A stretch of 64,000 bases of DNA from Allobosea lathyri (GCF_900108245.1 NZ_FNUY01000004.1:248001-312000); one strand, 5' to 3'; shown: positions 1-8,871, counted from the first letter of the stretch. The notes: generated by a model not told the origin, from the letters alone. Numbers and translations: made by a program.

Positions 1-1667
1 CGGCAGGCCTGAGCGTCGCGGGCAGCGCAGCCGGACGGTTCTCGCTGGCACAGGCTCTGGAAGATGGCGCGCGACTGGGATCGCAGGCTGCCGCCGATTG
101 CGGCTTTGCGCCGACGGTTGACGCGCAGCCGCCCAAGACCGATCCGGAAGGCGTCGCGCTCGCGCCGGTCTGGCGCGTCAAGGACGGTAAGGGCCGGAGC
201 TTCCGGGGCAAAGCCTTCGTCGATTTCCAGAACGACGTCACCGACAAGGATGTCGAGCTTGCGGCGCGCGAGGGCTTCAAGCCGGTCGAGCATCTCAAGC
301 GCTACACCACGCTGGGCATGGCGACCGACCAGGGCAAGACCTCCAACATCGCCGGCCTCGCCATCATGGCCGAGCAGACCGGCAAGACGATCCCTGAGAC
401 CGGCACGACGATCTTCCGTCCGCCCTACACGCCGGTCGCGATCGGCGCGCTGGCCGGCCACCATCGTGGGCAGGATTTCCGGCCGATCAGGCTGACGCCG
501 ACGCATCAATGGTCGAAGGACCAGGGCGCCGTCTTCGTCGAAGCCGGCCTTTGGCTGAGGGCGCAGTACTATCCCAGGCCCGGCGAGAACGACTGGCTGG
601 TGACGGTGAACCGGGAGGTTCTGGCCGTGCGCAATGGCGTCGGACTCTGCGACGTGTCCACGCTCGGCAAGATCGACATCCAGGGCGCGGATGCGGCCGG
701 TTTCCTGGAGCGCGTCTACATCAACGGCTGGAAGGCGCTTCCCGTCGGCAAGGCCCGCTATGGCCTGATGCTGCGCGAGGACGGTTTCGTCATGGATGAC
801 GGCACGACCTCGCGCCTGGCCGAGACGCATTTCGTGATGACGACCACCACGGCCAATGCCGCCAAGGTGATGCAGCATCTCGAATTCTGCCATCAGGTGC
901 TCTGGCCCGATCTCGATGTCCGCATGGTCTCGGTCTCCGAGCAATGGGCGCAAGCCGCGATTGCCGGTCCCAAAGCGCGCGAGGTCCTGCGCGGCGTCGT
1001 CGATGCCCAGCACGACATCTCGAACGAGGCCTTTCCCTATCTGGCCGCGCGCGAGATCACGGTCGGCGGCGGCATTCCGGCGCGGCTGTTCCGGATCTCG
1101 TTCTCCGGCGAGCTTGCCTATGAGCTGGCCGTTCCCGCCGATCATGGCGACGCCATGATGCGCGCGCTGATGGCGGCGGGCGAACCGCACGGCATCACGC
1201 CTTACGGCACCGAGGCGCTGGGCGTGATGCGCATCGAGAAGGGCCATGTCGCCGGCAATGAGCTCAACGGCCAGACTACGGCGCGCGATCTCGGCCTGGG
1301 CAAGATGATGTCGTCGAAAAAGGACTTCATCGGCCGCCTGATGGCCGGCCGCGACGCGCTGGTCGAGACCGGCAGGCCGAGCTTCGTCGGCTTCAAGCCG
1401 GTCGATCCCAACCAGAGACTGCGCGCGGGCGCCCATTTCATCGGAGTCGGCAAGCCGGCCGTGATGGAGCATGACGAAGGCTACATGACTTCGGTCGCCT
1501 ATTCGCCGAACCTGAAACACTGGATGGGTCTCGGCCTACTCAGGAATGGTGCAAGCCGCATCGGCGAACGCATCCGGGCTGTCGATCCCGTCCGCAATGG
1601 CGATATCGAGGTCGAAATCTGCAATCCGGTCTTCGTCGATCCGGAAGGAGCCCGTTTGCATGTCTGA
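1..1667 (+). CDS. soxA: Sarcosine oxidase alpha subunit, C-terminal part (5' end outside window)
   Basis: The open frame enters from the left edge (first full codon at base 3) and ends with TGA at 1665-1667, giving about 554 residues of a protein usually near 1000. The first part carries the end of the FAD/NAD oxidoreductase region (TLGMATDQGKTSNIAGLA). The rest is the GcvT-like, folate-binding aminomethyltransferase domain (for example EAGLWLRAQYYPRPGEN and SFSGELAYELAVP). Heterotetrameric sarcosine oxidase demethylates sarcosine to glycine and passes the methyl group to tetrahydrofolate. The stop overlaps the soxG start by 8 bases, which supports a soxBDAG-type operon whose first genes lie upstream of the window. 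Identification is from family motifs. Confidence 0.93.
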   Translation, partial: AGLSVAGSAAGRFSLAQALEDGARLGSQAAADCGFAPTVDAQPPKTDPEGVALAPVWRVKDGKGRSFRGKAFVDFQNDVTDKDVELAAREGFKPVEHLKRYTTLGMATDQGKTSNIAGLAIMAEQTGKTIPETGTTIFRPPYTPVAIGALAGHHRGQDFRPIRLTPTHQWSKDQGAVFVEAGLWLRAQYYPRPGENDWLVTVNREVLAVRNGVGLCDVSTLGKIDIQGADAAGFLERVYINGWKALPVGKARYGLMLREDGFVMDDGTTSRLAETHFVMTTTTANAAKVMQHLEFCHQVLWPDLDVRMVSVSEQWAQAAIAGPKAREVLRGVVDAQHDISNEAFPYLAAREITVGGGIPARLFRISFSGELAYELAVPADHGDAMMRALMAAGEPHGITPYGTEALGVMRIEKGHVAGNELNGQTTARDLGLGKMMSSKKDFIGRLMAGRDALVETGRPSFVGFKPVDPNQRLRAGAHFIGVGKPAVMEHDEGYMTSVAYSPNLKHWMGLGLLRNGASRIGERIRAVDPVRNGDIEVEICNPVFVDPEGARLHV

Positions 1668-2325
1668 CGCCGCGACTATCCCTGACGCAGACACCATCCC
1701 TGACGCAGCCAGAAAGCTGGAATGGGCGCCTCGCGGAGCCTGGGCGGAGCTTCCGGCCGACGGCCATCTCGGGACACCCGGCGCAGCCGGCACGACCATC
1801 ACCGCGCGAAACGGGCTCGGCATTGCGAGCCTGATCGCCGCGGAGGGCAGCGATGACGCGCTGGTGCAGGCGCTGAAGACGCGCTTCGGGCTCGACCTGC
1901 CGTCGACTCCGCTCGCCGTCCGCTCGGCCACGCATGCGCTGGTCTGGGCCGGCCCGGGTCAATGGCTGCTGGTCGCCGACGATCGCAGCGGCTTCGCCGA
2001 TGATCTGCAGGCTCTTTCCGGCCTCGCCGCAATCGCCGAACAGAGCGACGGACGCGCTGCGCTCACGCTTTCGGGTCCGAAAATCCGCGATGCCCTGGCC
2101 AAGGGCTGTATGATCGATCTGCACCCCTCGGTCTTCCCGATTGGCGCTGCGGCCTTGACAAGCATCGCCCATATCGGTGTGCATCTCTGGCGGGTCGCTG
2201 ATGGCCCGGATGGAGCGGTCTTCGAGATCATGGTCGCGCGCAGCATGGCTGGCAGTTTCTGGTCCTGGCTTTCCGCCTCGGTGGCGGAATTCGGCTGCAC
2301 CCTGGCGGCAACCGGCCGAGGTTGA
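1660..2325 (+). CDS. soxG: Sarcosine oxidase gamma subunit
   Basis: A 221-residue protein matching the small gamma subunit of heterotetrameric sarcosine oxidase in size and position. It has the GcvT-related ending seen in SoxG (VHLWRVADGPDGAVFEIMVA, then SFWSWL). I chose ATG 1660 because GGAAGGAG lies at 1643-1650 and the start overlaps the soxA stop, which implies translational coupling. An in-frame ATG at 1546 would lie deep inside soxA and has no ribosome-binding site. The N-terminus contains an 18-bp tandem duplication giving DAATIP then DADTIP. The gamma subunit is thought to be structural. Confidence 0.9.
   Translation: MSDAATIPDADTIPDAARKLEWAPRGAWAELPADGHLGTPGAAGTTITARNGLGIASLIAAEGSDDALVQALKTRFGLDLPSTPLAVRSATHALVWAGPGQWLLVADDRSGFADDLQALSGLAAIAEQSDGRAALTLSGPKIRDALAKGCMIDLHPSVFPIGAAALTSIAHIGVHLWRVADGPDGAVFEIMVARSMAGSFWSWLSASVAEFGCTLAATGRG
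1666..1710 (+). repeat. 18-bp tandem duplication in the soxG start region
   Basis: Two 18-base units (1666-1683 and 1684-1701), each opening with GACGC and ending in ATCCCT, are followed by a partial third unit GACGCAGCC. They encode the repeated IP-DA residues at the SoxG N-terminus. The copies differ at a few positions, so the duplication is not recent. Confidence 0.75.
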
Positions 2326-2409
2326 GCGCAGCGCGTCGCGCGCATTCGCCTGCCCCTGCCATTTCCAGCCCCACTTCAGCGAAGGGCCGCCTCCTCGGCG
2401 GCATCAGCC

Positions 2410-3273
2410 ATGCCCGAACGCACCGCTATCCTCACTCTCTCCTGCCCCAACCGCCCCGGCATCGTCGCTGCCGTCTCGACGCTCCTGTTCGAGGCAGGCT
2501 GCAACATCCTCGACGCCCAGCAATTCGACGACACCGAGACCGATCGCTTCTTCATGCGCGTCGTCTTCAACCGGCTGGAACAGAGCCAGACGCAGGCGGC
2601 GATTGCCGCCTCGGTTGGTGATCTCGCTGAACGATTCGGCATGGAATTCACCCTGCGCGAGCGCGAGGCGCGCAAGCGGGTGATGCTGCTGGTCTCGAAA
2701 TTCGACCATTGCCTGGCCGATCTGCTCTATCGCTGGCGCATCGGCGAATTGCCCATGGAGATCAGCGCGATCGTCTCGAACCACGGACGGTCCAGCATCG
2801 CCTCGACGGATATCGGCGATCTGCCCTTCCATCACCTGCCGGTTACCCGGCAGACCAAGATGGAGCAGGAGGCGCAGCTCTGGCAGCTGGTGCAGGAGAC
2901 CAACACCGATCTCGTCGTGCTCGCGCGCTATATGCAGATTCTGTCAGATGGGTTTTCGGCCAAGCTGCTCGGCCGCTGCATCAACATCCACCACTCGTTT
3001 CTGCCGGGCTTCAAGGGCGCCAAGCCCTATCATCAGGCGCATGAGCGCGGGGTGAAGCTGATCGGCGCAACCGCCCACTACGTCACGCCCGATCTCGACG
3101 AGGGGCCGATCATCGAGCAGGACGTCGAGCGCATCTCGCACCGCGACACGCCCGACGATCTCGTCCGCAAGGGCCGCGACATCGAGCGCCGTGTCCTGGC
3201 GCGCGCCGTGCTGCATCACCTTGAGGATCGCGTCATCCTGAACGGCAAGAAGACGGTCGTCTTCACCGATTAA
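2410..3273 (+). CDS. purU: Formyltetrahydrofolate deformylase PurU
   Basis: A 287-residue protein of normal PurU length. Residues 1-75 form an ACT regulatory domain ([20 protein letters not shown]). The remainder is a formyltransferase-like hydrolase domain with the conserved stretch [20 protein letters not shown]. By comparison with glycinamide formyltransferases the active-site triad would be N192, H194 and D230. It hydrolyses 10-formyl-THF to THF and formate. Placed 84 bp after soxG on the same strand, it probably balances the C1-folate pool loaded by sarcosine oxidation, an arrangement common in sarcosine/glycine-betaine catabolic loci. Confidence 0.96.
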   Translation: MPERTAILTLSCPNRPGIVAAVSTLLFEAGCNILDAQQFDDTETDRFFMRVVFNRLEQSQTQAAIAASVGDLAERFGMEFTLREREARKRVMLLVSKFDHCLADLLYRWRIGELPMEISAIVSNHGRSSIASTDIGDLPFHHLPVTRQTKMEQEAQLWQLVQETNTDLVVLARYMQILSDGFSAKLLGRCINIHHSFLPGFKGAKPYHQAHERGVKLIGATAHYVTPDLDEGPIIEQDVERISHRDTPDDLVRKGRDIERRVLARAVLHHLEDRVILNGKKTVVFTD

Positions 3274-3296
3274 AGAGATAGGCAACGCAAAAATCC

Positions 3297-3317
3297 AGGC
3301 GGCCTGCGAGGCCGCCT
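3297..3317 (+). terminator. Hairpin downstream of purU
   Basis: A perfect 8-bp stem AGGCGGCC / GGCCGCCT with a 5-base loop starts 24 bases after the purU stop. There is no T-run after it, so it may act as a 3' stabilising hairpin rather than a classical intrinsic terminator. Confidence 0.6.
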
Positions 3318-3344
3318 GCGATCACGGATGCTGTCTTTGATTTT

Positions 3345-3394
3345 GCATCGGCTTCTTCCGAAAACCGCGCTCCGCTTTCCGGGCCGATACTCTA
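3345..3394. repeat. Degenerate rhizobial-type intergenic repeat
   Basis: The core TTCTTCCGAAAACCG followed by CTCCGCTTTCCGGG and a terminal ACTCTA has the layout of the short palindromic intergenic repeat seen widely in Rhizobiales. It resembles the better-preserved copy at 10010-10060. Assignment is from pattern memory and comparison within the window. Confidence 0.5.
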
Positions 3395-3418
3395 AAGCGT
3401 GGAAGCTCTAAAGCGTGG
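3390..3418. repeat. 13-bp direct repeat at the 3' end of a small gene
   Basis: CTCTAAAGCGTGG occurs at 3390-3402 and again at 3406-3418, a 16-base period. The second copy contains the stop codon of the minus-strand 69-residue gene, so the duplication extends from that gene's 3' end into the intergenic repeat. Confidence 0.7.
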
Positions 3419-3617
3419 CGGCCACGTCCTTGTGGCGCGCTGCAAACTGCGTCGCTTCCTGACGGAACAGCATCCAGGCGGGCTGCGGGCTCTCATGGCC
3501 CGGCTGCCGCATCGACATCGTGAAGGGGCCCTTGTTGCCCGCGGGCTTGTCGGGGTCCAGCTTCGAGGCCCGGCACATGGCCCGCGCAATTCGCTTGATC
3601 CGCTGTTCGTCCATCAT
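3408..3617 (-). CDS. Small hypothetical protein, 69 aa
   Basis: This short protein opens with MDEQRIKRIARAMCRAS and then has a Pro/Lys-rich centre and a Gln/Ala-rich end. The start of the sequence resembles small uncharacterised proteins of Rhizobiales, but I cannot name a family. It has no signal peptide or membrane segment. Its ATG overlaps the stop of the next upstream minus-strand frame (3614-3964), so the two could be cotranscribed. Alternatively it is a conserved stand-alone gene. Function unknown. Confidence 0.6.
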   Translation of the reverse strand: MMDEQRIKRIARAMCRASKLDPDKPAGNKGPFTMSMRQPGHESPQPAWMLFRQEATQFAARHKDVAATL

Positions 3618-3964
3618 CTCGATCTCCGCCTAGAATGGTCATGGCGGGTGAATGAACGCAGAGCGCCCCTCAGGGTTCCAAAAAAAGAAAACGATCCGGC
3701 AGGCGGCTCACTCGCCCCCTTCTCCGGCTCCTCGAAGCCGCTGCGGATGAAGATAACACCGTCGAGCGCCCGGCTGACCGCATTGAGCTCGATCCGGCCG
3801 GGCCTTGGGCCGAGTGGGCGGATCGACAGCTTCAGGCCGCAGGCACTGACATGCTGCACGGCCGCATCGATATCATCGGACGCGAACCGCTCCGAGCGGA
3901 CGTGATGAGCAGGGAGAGACCGACCATACGGCTCGCCCTGACCGGCGTGCCGTTTTTTCGCCAT
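3614..3964 (-). CDS. Hypothetical protein, 117 aa
   Basis: I chose ATG 3964 because AGGAG sits 3-7 bases before it (minus strand); the frame is open further upstream without a better site. The product starts MAKKRHAGQGEPYGRS, and its middle (FASDDIDAAVQHVSACGLKL, then NAVSRALDGVIFIRSG) reads like a folded alpha/beta domain. The C-terminus is Ser/Arg-rich. No family recognised. The gene would be divergent from acnA and share its regulatory region. It could be a chance frame; codon use looks typical only in the middle. Confidence 0.4.
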   Translation of the reverse strand: MAKKRHAGQGEPYGRSLPAHHVRSERFASDDIDAAVQHVSACGLKLSIRPLGPRPGRIELNAVSRALDGVIFIRSGFEEPEKGASEPPAGSFSFFGTLRGALRSFTRHDHSRRRSR

Positions 3965-4030
3965 GCACTCCTTGCGGCAGAAAATATCGGCATATCCGCT
4001 TAAGCGTCGTCGCGGCCCGTTCGCCGGCAT

Positions 4031-4046
4031 ATATGTCGACACATAT
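4031..4046. promoter_or_regulatory. TGTCGACA operator-like palindrome, site 1 (upstream of acnA)
   Basis: The 8-bp palindrome TGTCGACA is at 4034-4041 inside ATATGTCGACACATAT, whose flanks are also partly symmetrical. It is 71 bases upstream of the chosen acnA start. The same core recurs at 4086, 7993, 8813 and 8877, each next to genes of the same cluster, so it is a candidate binding site for the FCD-GntR regulator encoded at 8035-8790. Confidence 0.65.
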
Positions 4047-4081
4047 CCAGCATACGCCAAGGTATGCCTCTTAAAATTCAT

Positions 4082-4098
4082 TTTATGTCGACACAATT
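4082..4098. promoter_or_regulatory. TGTCGACA operator-like palindrome, site 2 (upstream of acnA)
   Basis: The core TGTCGACA is at 4086-4093 within an AT-rich stretch, 52 bases after site 1 (about five helical turns) and 18 bases before the chosen acnA start. Paired sites at this spacing suit a dimeric regulator that loops or binds cooperatively; that is inference. Confidence 0.65.
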
Positions 4099-4111
4099 TT
4101 CGACGGACGTT

Positions 4112-6823
4112 ATGAGTTCAGCGGATCAGCAGGAGCCCTCGACCTTGACACTCGCTCAAAATGCCCGCCGCTCGCTCGTTTCGGATGACAAGGCCTACGG
4201 CTATTTCGCGCTGTCAGCCCTCGAAGAGGCCGGCGCAGTCGCTCTCGACCGGCTCCCCTATTGCCTGAGAGTGCTTCTCGAAAACGTACTGCGTCATACC
4301 GGGCGCAATGACGTCGATGACGGCGACGTTCGCCGGCTCGCCGGCTGGTCGCCGAGTTCAAGCGATATCATTCCGGTCTCGTTCCACCCGGCGCGCGTAT
4401 TGATGCAGGACTACACGGGAATTCCGACGCTGGTCGATCTGGCGGCCATGCGCGATGCCATGGTCGCGCTCGGACGCGACCCACAAATGGTCAATCCGCA
4501 GATTCCGGTCGATCTCGTCATCGACCATTCGCTGATCGTCGACGAGGCCGGCCATGCCGGGGCGATGAACTTCAACCTCGCCGTCGAGTTCCGCCGCAAT
4601 GCCGAACGCTATCAGCTGGCGAAATGGGCGCAGTCCGCTTTCGAGCGCATCCGCGTGGTGCCGCCCGGCAAGGGCATCCTGCATCAGGTCAATATCGAGC
4701 ATATCGCGACGCTGGTATGCAGCGATCCCGAACCTGGCAACGAGACGCTGCTTTACCCCGACACGATGGTCGGGACCGACAGCCACAGCACGATGGTCAA
4801 TGGCATCGGGGTGCTCGGCTGGGGCGTCGGCGGCATCGAGGCAGAGGCCGCCATGCTCGGCCTGCCTCTGGTAGTGCCTCTTGGCCGCATCATCGGCGTG
4901 CGGCTGACAGGCGAACTGACCGAGGGCGTGACGGCCACCGACATCGTCCTGACCATGACCCAGCGCCTGCGGGCTTTCGGCGTGGTCGACACTTTCGTCG
5001 AGTTCTTCGGCCCCTCCGCGCAGAACCTGACCGTCGCCGATCGCGTGACCCTGGCGAACATGTCGCCCGAATACGGCTCGACCTGCGCCTTCTTCCCGAT
5101 CGACCGCGCCACGATCGACTATCTCGAACTGACCGGCCGAACCCCCGAGCAGATCAGGCGAGTCGAGGCCTATGCGAGGGCGCAAAGGCTCTGGAGCGAG
5201 CCGGATGCCCCGGAGTCGCTCTATAGCGCGGTCATCGACTTCGACCTCGGCGAGGTCACGCCCAGCGCAGCCGGCCCGCGCCGGCCCCAGGATTGGGTAG
5301 CGCTCGCCGATATCCCCCAGAATTTCCAGACGCAGATGAAGGTCGAGCCTGCACCTGCGCATGACGGCATCTCTGATGGCGCGATCGCGCTGGCCGCGAT
5401 CACGAGCTGCACCAACACCTCCAACCCCGCGGTGATGATCGGCGCGGGCCTGCTCGCCAGGAAAGCCGTCGCGCGCGGTCTTTCCGTCAAGCCCTGGGTC
5501 AAGACCTCGCTGACGCCGGGATCGCGCGTCGTCGGCGGCTATCTGGAGGCGAGCGGTCTCCAGGCCGATCTCGACCGGCTCGGCTTCCAGGTCGCGGGCT
5601 ATGGCTGCGCGACCTGTGGCGGCAATTCCGGCCCGCTGGCCGATTGGGTGGAAGAGGAGATCGTCGCCAAGAACGCCGTCGCGGTCGCGGTCCTCTCCGG
5701 AAACCGCAATTTCGAGGCCCGCATCCATCCGCTGGCCAAGGCGAACTATCTGATGTCGCCCCCGCTGGTGGTCGCCTACGCCCTGGCGGGATCGGTCAAG
5801 ATCGACCTCACGACCCAGCCGATTGGCCATGGCTGCGATGGCAAACCCGTCTTCCTCAGGGATATCTGGCCGTCGACGCAGGAGATCATGGCGGTCCTCG
5901 CGGAAGTCGTGACCCCCGCTTTGTTCCGAACCTACTATGCCGACCTGTTCGCCGGCGACGCGACCTGGAACGGGCTCGAAGCGCCCAGGGGACAGCGCTT
6001 CCCCTGGAACATGGCGAGCACCTATATTCGACGCCCGCCCTATTTCGACGATCTGTCGGGGGCCACGTCAAACCCGCCCGCGATCGCGCAGGCCCGCGCG
6101 CTGCTGATCCTCGGCGACAGCATCACGACCGACCATATCTCGCCGGTGGGCGATATCGCGGCAGACTCCCCCGCGGGGCGCCTGCTCGCAAGCCATCAGG
6201 TCGCCCGGCGCGATTTCAACGCCTATGGTTCGCGCCGCGCCAATCATGAGGTGATGGTGCGCGGCACCTTCGCCAATATCCGTCTCAGGAACGAGATGGT
6301 GCCCGGCATCGAGGGCGGCATGACCCGGCATGTTCCGTCAGGCGATGTCCTGCCGATCTTCGATGCGGCCATGCGGTATGCCGCGGATGGGCAGCCCTTG
6401 CTCGTCATCGCCGGCAAGGAATATGGCAGCGGCTCGTCGCGCGACTGGGCAGCCAAAGGCGCGCGACTGCTCGGCGTTCGCGCAGTCCTCGCCGAGAGCT
6501 TCGAACGCATCCATCGCTCGAACCTCATCGCCATGGGCGTGTTGCCGCTGCAGTTCCCGGCCGGCACGACCCGCCTGACGCTGGAGCTCGACGGCTCGGA
6601 ACTGATCGAACTGGTCGGCTTCGAGAACTGGACCATTCCGGGCGAAACCCTGCAGGCGCGGATCACGCGAGCGGACGGCACGCTGACGGCCGTGACGATG
6701 CAAGGCCGTCTCGACACCGCCAACGAACTCAAGGTCTGGCGGGCCGGCGGCATCCTGCCCTTCGTGCTCCGCCGCCTGGCCGGCCAGGCCCCTAACATCG
6801 ACGAGGCCGCCCATGTCGCGTGA
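4112..6823 (+). CDS. acnA: Aconitate hydratase, AcnA type
   Basis: A 903-residue aconitase of AcnA/IRP length. The three [4Fe-4S] cysteines are C433 (ITSCTNTSNP) and C499/C502 (GCATCGGNSGPL). Other family signatures are VGTDSHSTMVNGIGVLGWGV and, in the C-terminal swivel domain, GKEYGSGSSRDWAAKGARLL. It interconverts citrate, cis-aconitate and isocitrate. I chose ATG 4112 because earlier in-frame ATGs (4064, 4085) would put the operator palindrome inside the coding region. The next gene is a PrpF-type isomerase overlapping by 11 bases, and a tricarboxylate transporter follows. This copy is therefore probably a dedicated catabolic paralogue rather than the housekeeping enzyme. An AcnD-type 2-methylcitrate dehydratase is possible, but no prpB or prpC is nearby. 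Confidence 0.9.
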   Translation: MSSADQQEPSTLTLAQNARRSLVSDDKAYGYFALSALEEAGAVALDRLPYCLRVLLENVLRHTGRNDVDDGDVRRLAGWSPSSSDIIPVSFHPARVLMQDYTGIPTLVDLAAMRDAMVALGRDPQMVNPQIPVDLVIDHSLIVDEAGHAGAMNFNLAVEFRRNAERYQLAKWAQSAFERIRVVPPGKGILHQVNIEHIATLVCSDPEPGNETLLYPDTMVGTDSHSTMVNGIGVLGWGVGGIEAEAAMLGLPLVVPLGRIIGVRLTGELTEGVTATDIVLTMTQRLRAFGVVDTFVEFFGPSAQNLTVADRVTLANMSPEYGSTCAFFPIDRATIDYLELTGRTPEQIRRVEAYARAQRLWSEPDAPESLYSAVIDFDLGEVTPSAAGPRRPQDWVALADIPQNFQTQMKVEPAPAHDGISDGAIALAAITSCTNTSNPAVMIGAGLLARKAVARGLSVKPWVKTSLTPGSRVVGGYLEASGLQADLDRLGFQVAGYGCATCGGNSGPLADWVEEEIVAKNAVAVAVLSGNRNFEARIHPLAKANYLMSPPLVVAYALAGSVKIDLTTQPIGHGCDGKPVFLRDIWPSTQEIMAVLAEVVTPALFRTYYADLFAGDATWNGLEAPRGQRFPWNMASTYIRRPPYFDDLSGATSNPPAIAQARALLILGDSITTDHISPVGDIAADSPAGRLLASHQVARRDFNAYGSRRANHEVMVRGTFANIRLRNEMVPGIEGGMTRHVPSGDVLPIFDAAMRYAADGQPLLVIAGKEYGSGSSRDWAAKGARLLGVRAVLAESFERIHRSNLIAMGVLPLQFPAGTTRLTLELDGSELIELVGFENWTIPGETLQARITRADGTLTAVTMQGRLDTANELKVWRAGGILPFVLRRLAGQAPNIDEAAHVA

Positions 6824-8009
6824 AACGCCCCAGATCGCCATTCCCGCGGTCTATATGCGCGGCGGCACCAGCCGCGCGATCATCTTCCACGCAGCCGACC
6901 TGCCCGCCGACTCCAACGCGCGCGACGCCGTGTTCCTGGCGGCACTTGGCAGCCCCGACCCCAACCGCAGGCAGCTCGACGGGCTCGGCGGAGCGATGTC
7001 CTCCCTGTCGAAGATCGCGATCGTGGGACCGCCGAGCCGCCCGGACGCCGATGTCGACTACACCTTCGGCCAGGTCGCGATCGATGCGCCGCTTGTCCAG
7101 TACAAGGCCAATTGCGGCAACATCTCCTCCGCGATCGGCCCCTTCGCCATCGACGAGGGCCTTGTCTCGGCGACCGGAGACACCGCCACCGTCCGGATCC
7201 ACAACACCAATACCGGCAAGATCATCGTTGCCCGCTTCGCCGTGACCAACGGCATGGCCGCGGTCGATGGCGATTTCGAACTGCAGGGCGTCGCCGGTCG
7301 CGGCGCGCCGATCCGCCTGTCCTTCCTCGAACCCGGCGGCGCCGCAACCGGGCAGCTGCTGCCGACTGGCAATCCGCGTGACGAGCTGGAAGTCGCAGGG
7401 CTGGGGCGGGTATCCGTCTCTCTCATCGACGCCGCCAACCCGGTGGTGTTCGTCGCCGCGACATCGCTGGGCCTGCGGGGCACCGAATTGCCAGATGAGC
7501 TCGACCGCGCCCCTGGCCTTCTCGCATGCTGCGAGGCGCTGCGTGTCGCCGCCGCAGTGCGGATGGGCATCGCCTCAAGCGCCTCGGAAGCCGAGGCCCG
7601 GATCCGCAATCTGCCGCTTGTCGGAATCCTTGCGGCCCCGACCGACGCGCCCACCTTGAGCGGGGACACCCTGCCGGCCGCCAGCCACCAGATCGTCGTG
7701 CGCATGATCTCGGCCGGCCAGCCGCACAAAGCGACGCCTTTGACAGGCGCCATGTGCCTGGCGATCGCCATGCGCCTGCCCGGCACCCTGGCGGCGGAAC
7801 TCGCGTGCCTCCCTGATGATGCCGAGGCCGATCTGGTCATCGCTCACCCGTCCGGCCTTCTGCCGGTGGCCGCGAAGCTGCGCCTCGAGCCCAGCCCCCA
7901 CGCGCAGGAGGCAGTGGTGTACCGCACCGCCCGGCGGCTGATGCAGGGCAGCGTGCTGGTTCCACGGCGCGCACTTGAGATATCGGCGAATCTGTCGACA
8001 ACTTCGTGA
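6813..8009 (+). CDS. prpF: PrpF-family aconitate/methylaconitate isomerase
   Basis: A 398-residue PrpF-fold protein (diaminopimelate-epimerase-like double domain). It starts with PAVYMRGGTSRAIIFHAADL and carries GGAMSSLSKIAIVGP and YKANCGNISSAIGPFA. K67 and C101 are the likely acid/base pair by analogy with characterised PrpF. Family members isomerise 2-methylaconitate or 4-oxalomesaconate and can act on aconitate isomers. Translation is coupled to acnA through an 11-base overlap. Without methylcitrate-cycle genes, and with a tricarboxylate transporter downstream, a trans- to cis-aconitate isomerase feeding AcnA is the most economical reading. The exact substrate is inference. Confidence 0.88.
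   Translation: MSRETPQIAIPAVYMRGGTSRAIIFHAADLPADSNARDAVFLAALGSPDPNRRQLDGLGGAMSSLSKIAIVGPPSRPDADVDYTFGQVAIDAPLVQYKANCGNISSAIGPFAIDEGLVSATGDTATVRIHNTNTGKIIVARFAVTNGMAAVDGDFELQGVAGRGAPIRLSFLEPGGAATGQLLPTGNPRDELEVAGLGRVSVSLIDAANPVVFVAATSLGLRGTELPDELDRAPGLLACCEALRVAAAVRMGIASSASEAEARIRNLPLVGILAAPTDAPTLSGDTLPAASHQIVVRMISAGQPHKATPLTGAMCLAIAMRLPGTLAAELACLPDDAEADLVIAHPSGLLPVAAKLRLEPSPHAQEAVVYRTARRLMQGSVLVPRRALEISANLSTTS
7993..8000. promoter_or_regulatory. TGTCGACA operator-like palindrome, site 3 (before the GntR gene)
   Basis: The core TGTCGACA lies in the last codons of prpF, 35 bases before the GntR start at 8035. Its place suggests autoregulation. Because it is within coding sequence, where Val-Asp codons can create GTCGAC by chance, this site alone is weaker than the intergenic ones. 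Confidence 0.45.
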
Positions 8010-8034
8010 TAATCAGGACGTCACTGGACAAGCG

Positions 8035-8790
8035 ATGGATCAGATGACGGACGACAACACCTCGCAAGACTCTTCGCAGGACGCCAACCTCGACCCCGCC
8101 GAGGCGCAAACCATCGCCGACAGCGCTTTGCAGCGCCTGACCGAGGTCATCCTGAGCGGCGAACTGAAGCCGGGCGCCAAGGTCAGCGAACCCGAACTCG
8201 CGCGGCGTTTCGGCATCAGCCGCGCGCCGCTGCGGGAAGCGATCCGCCGGTTGGAGGAGCGCAGCGTGTTGACGAGGGCGCCGCGCCTGGGCGCACGCGT
8301 CGTCGTGCTGTCGCCGGCACGGGTGCAACAGATCTTCATGGTGCGGGAGGCGATCGAGGGCATGATCGCGCGCGAAGCCGCCAAGGTCATCACCGACGCG
8401 GAAATCGCCCATCTGCGCGCGAATCTCGCGCGGCAGAAGGCTCGCTCGGAGGAGATCGGCTTCACCAACTTCCTGACACGCGAGCTCGACAGCGACTTCC
8501 ATACCTATATCGCGCAATGCAGCCGCAACGAGTTCCTGATCAAGTTCCTCTGCGAGGATTACGCGACCCTGATCGGCCTCTGCCGCCGTCATCTGCGCCA
8601 AGTGCCGGAGCGCGGCTACCGGGCCTTCGTCGAGCACGGCCGGATCGTCGATGCCCTGGAAGATCGTGACCCCGACATGGCCGAACTGACCATGCGCCGG
8701 CACATCACCGCATCCCGACAGGTGCTGGAGGCCAGCGTTCAGGAGCCGCGCCGTGATGCGGCGCGCTCGAAGCGGAAGCGGGCCGGCTAG
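8035..8790 (+). CDS. GntR-family transcriptional regulator, FCD subfamily
   Basis: A 252-residue regulator. After a polar N-terminal tail with repeated SQD, the winged helix-turn-helix covers about residues 25-90 (LTEVILSGELKPGAKVSEPE, then FGISRAPLREAIRRLEERSV). An FCD ligand-binding domain fills the rest (MVREAIEGMIAREAAKV, DSDFHTYIAQCSRNEFL, HGRIVDALEDRD). ATG 8035 is preferred; ATG 8044 and an upstream ATG at 7975 are alternatives. FCD regulators commonly sense carboxylates, in keeping with the surrounding tricarboxylate genes. It is the obvious candidate to bind the repeated TGTCGACA sites. Confidence 0.9.
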   Translation: MDQMTDDNTSQDSSQDANLDPAEAQTIADSALQRLTEVILSGELKPGAKVSEPELARRFGISRAPLREAIRRLEERSVLTRAPRLGARVVVLSPARVQQIFMVREAIEGMIAREAAKVITDAEIAHLRANLARQKARSEEIGFTNFLTRELDSDFHTYIAQCSRNEFLIKFLCEDYATLIGLCRRHLRQVPERGYRAFVEHGRIVDALEDRDPDMAELTMRRHITASRQVLEASVQEPRRDAARSKRKRAG

Positions 8791-8812
8791 CACGGCCCTG
8801 ATCTGCCGATTT

Positions 8813-8820
8813 TGTCGACA
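8813..8820. promoter_or_regulatory. TGTCGACA operator-like palindrome, site 4 (upstream of tctC)
   Basis: The core TGTCGACA is in the 147-base gap between the GntR gene and tctC, followed by an AT-rich segment (8821-8855) that could hold the promoter. It lies 64 bases from site 5. Confidence 0.65.
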
Positions 8821-8871
8821 TAAACATCAGAGTTCGAATTATTCTTGATTGACATAACGGCGCACCGCCGA

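Noticed and set aside
4064-4111. Upstream in-frame starts for acnA (ATG 4064 and 4085)
   Set aside because: They would place an operator palindrome in the gene and add residues absent from aconitases.
4358-5830. A 490-codon minus-strand frame opposite acnA
   Set aside because: Antisense shadow; no start signal or domain.
4112-8009. Reading acnA-prpF as a methylcitrate (propionate) cluster
   Set aside because: No prpB, prpC or propionyl-CoA gene is present, the aconitase has AcnA length, and a tricarboxylate importer follows.
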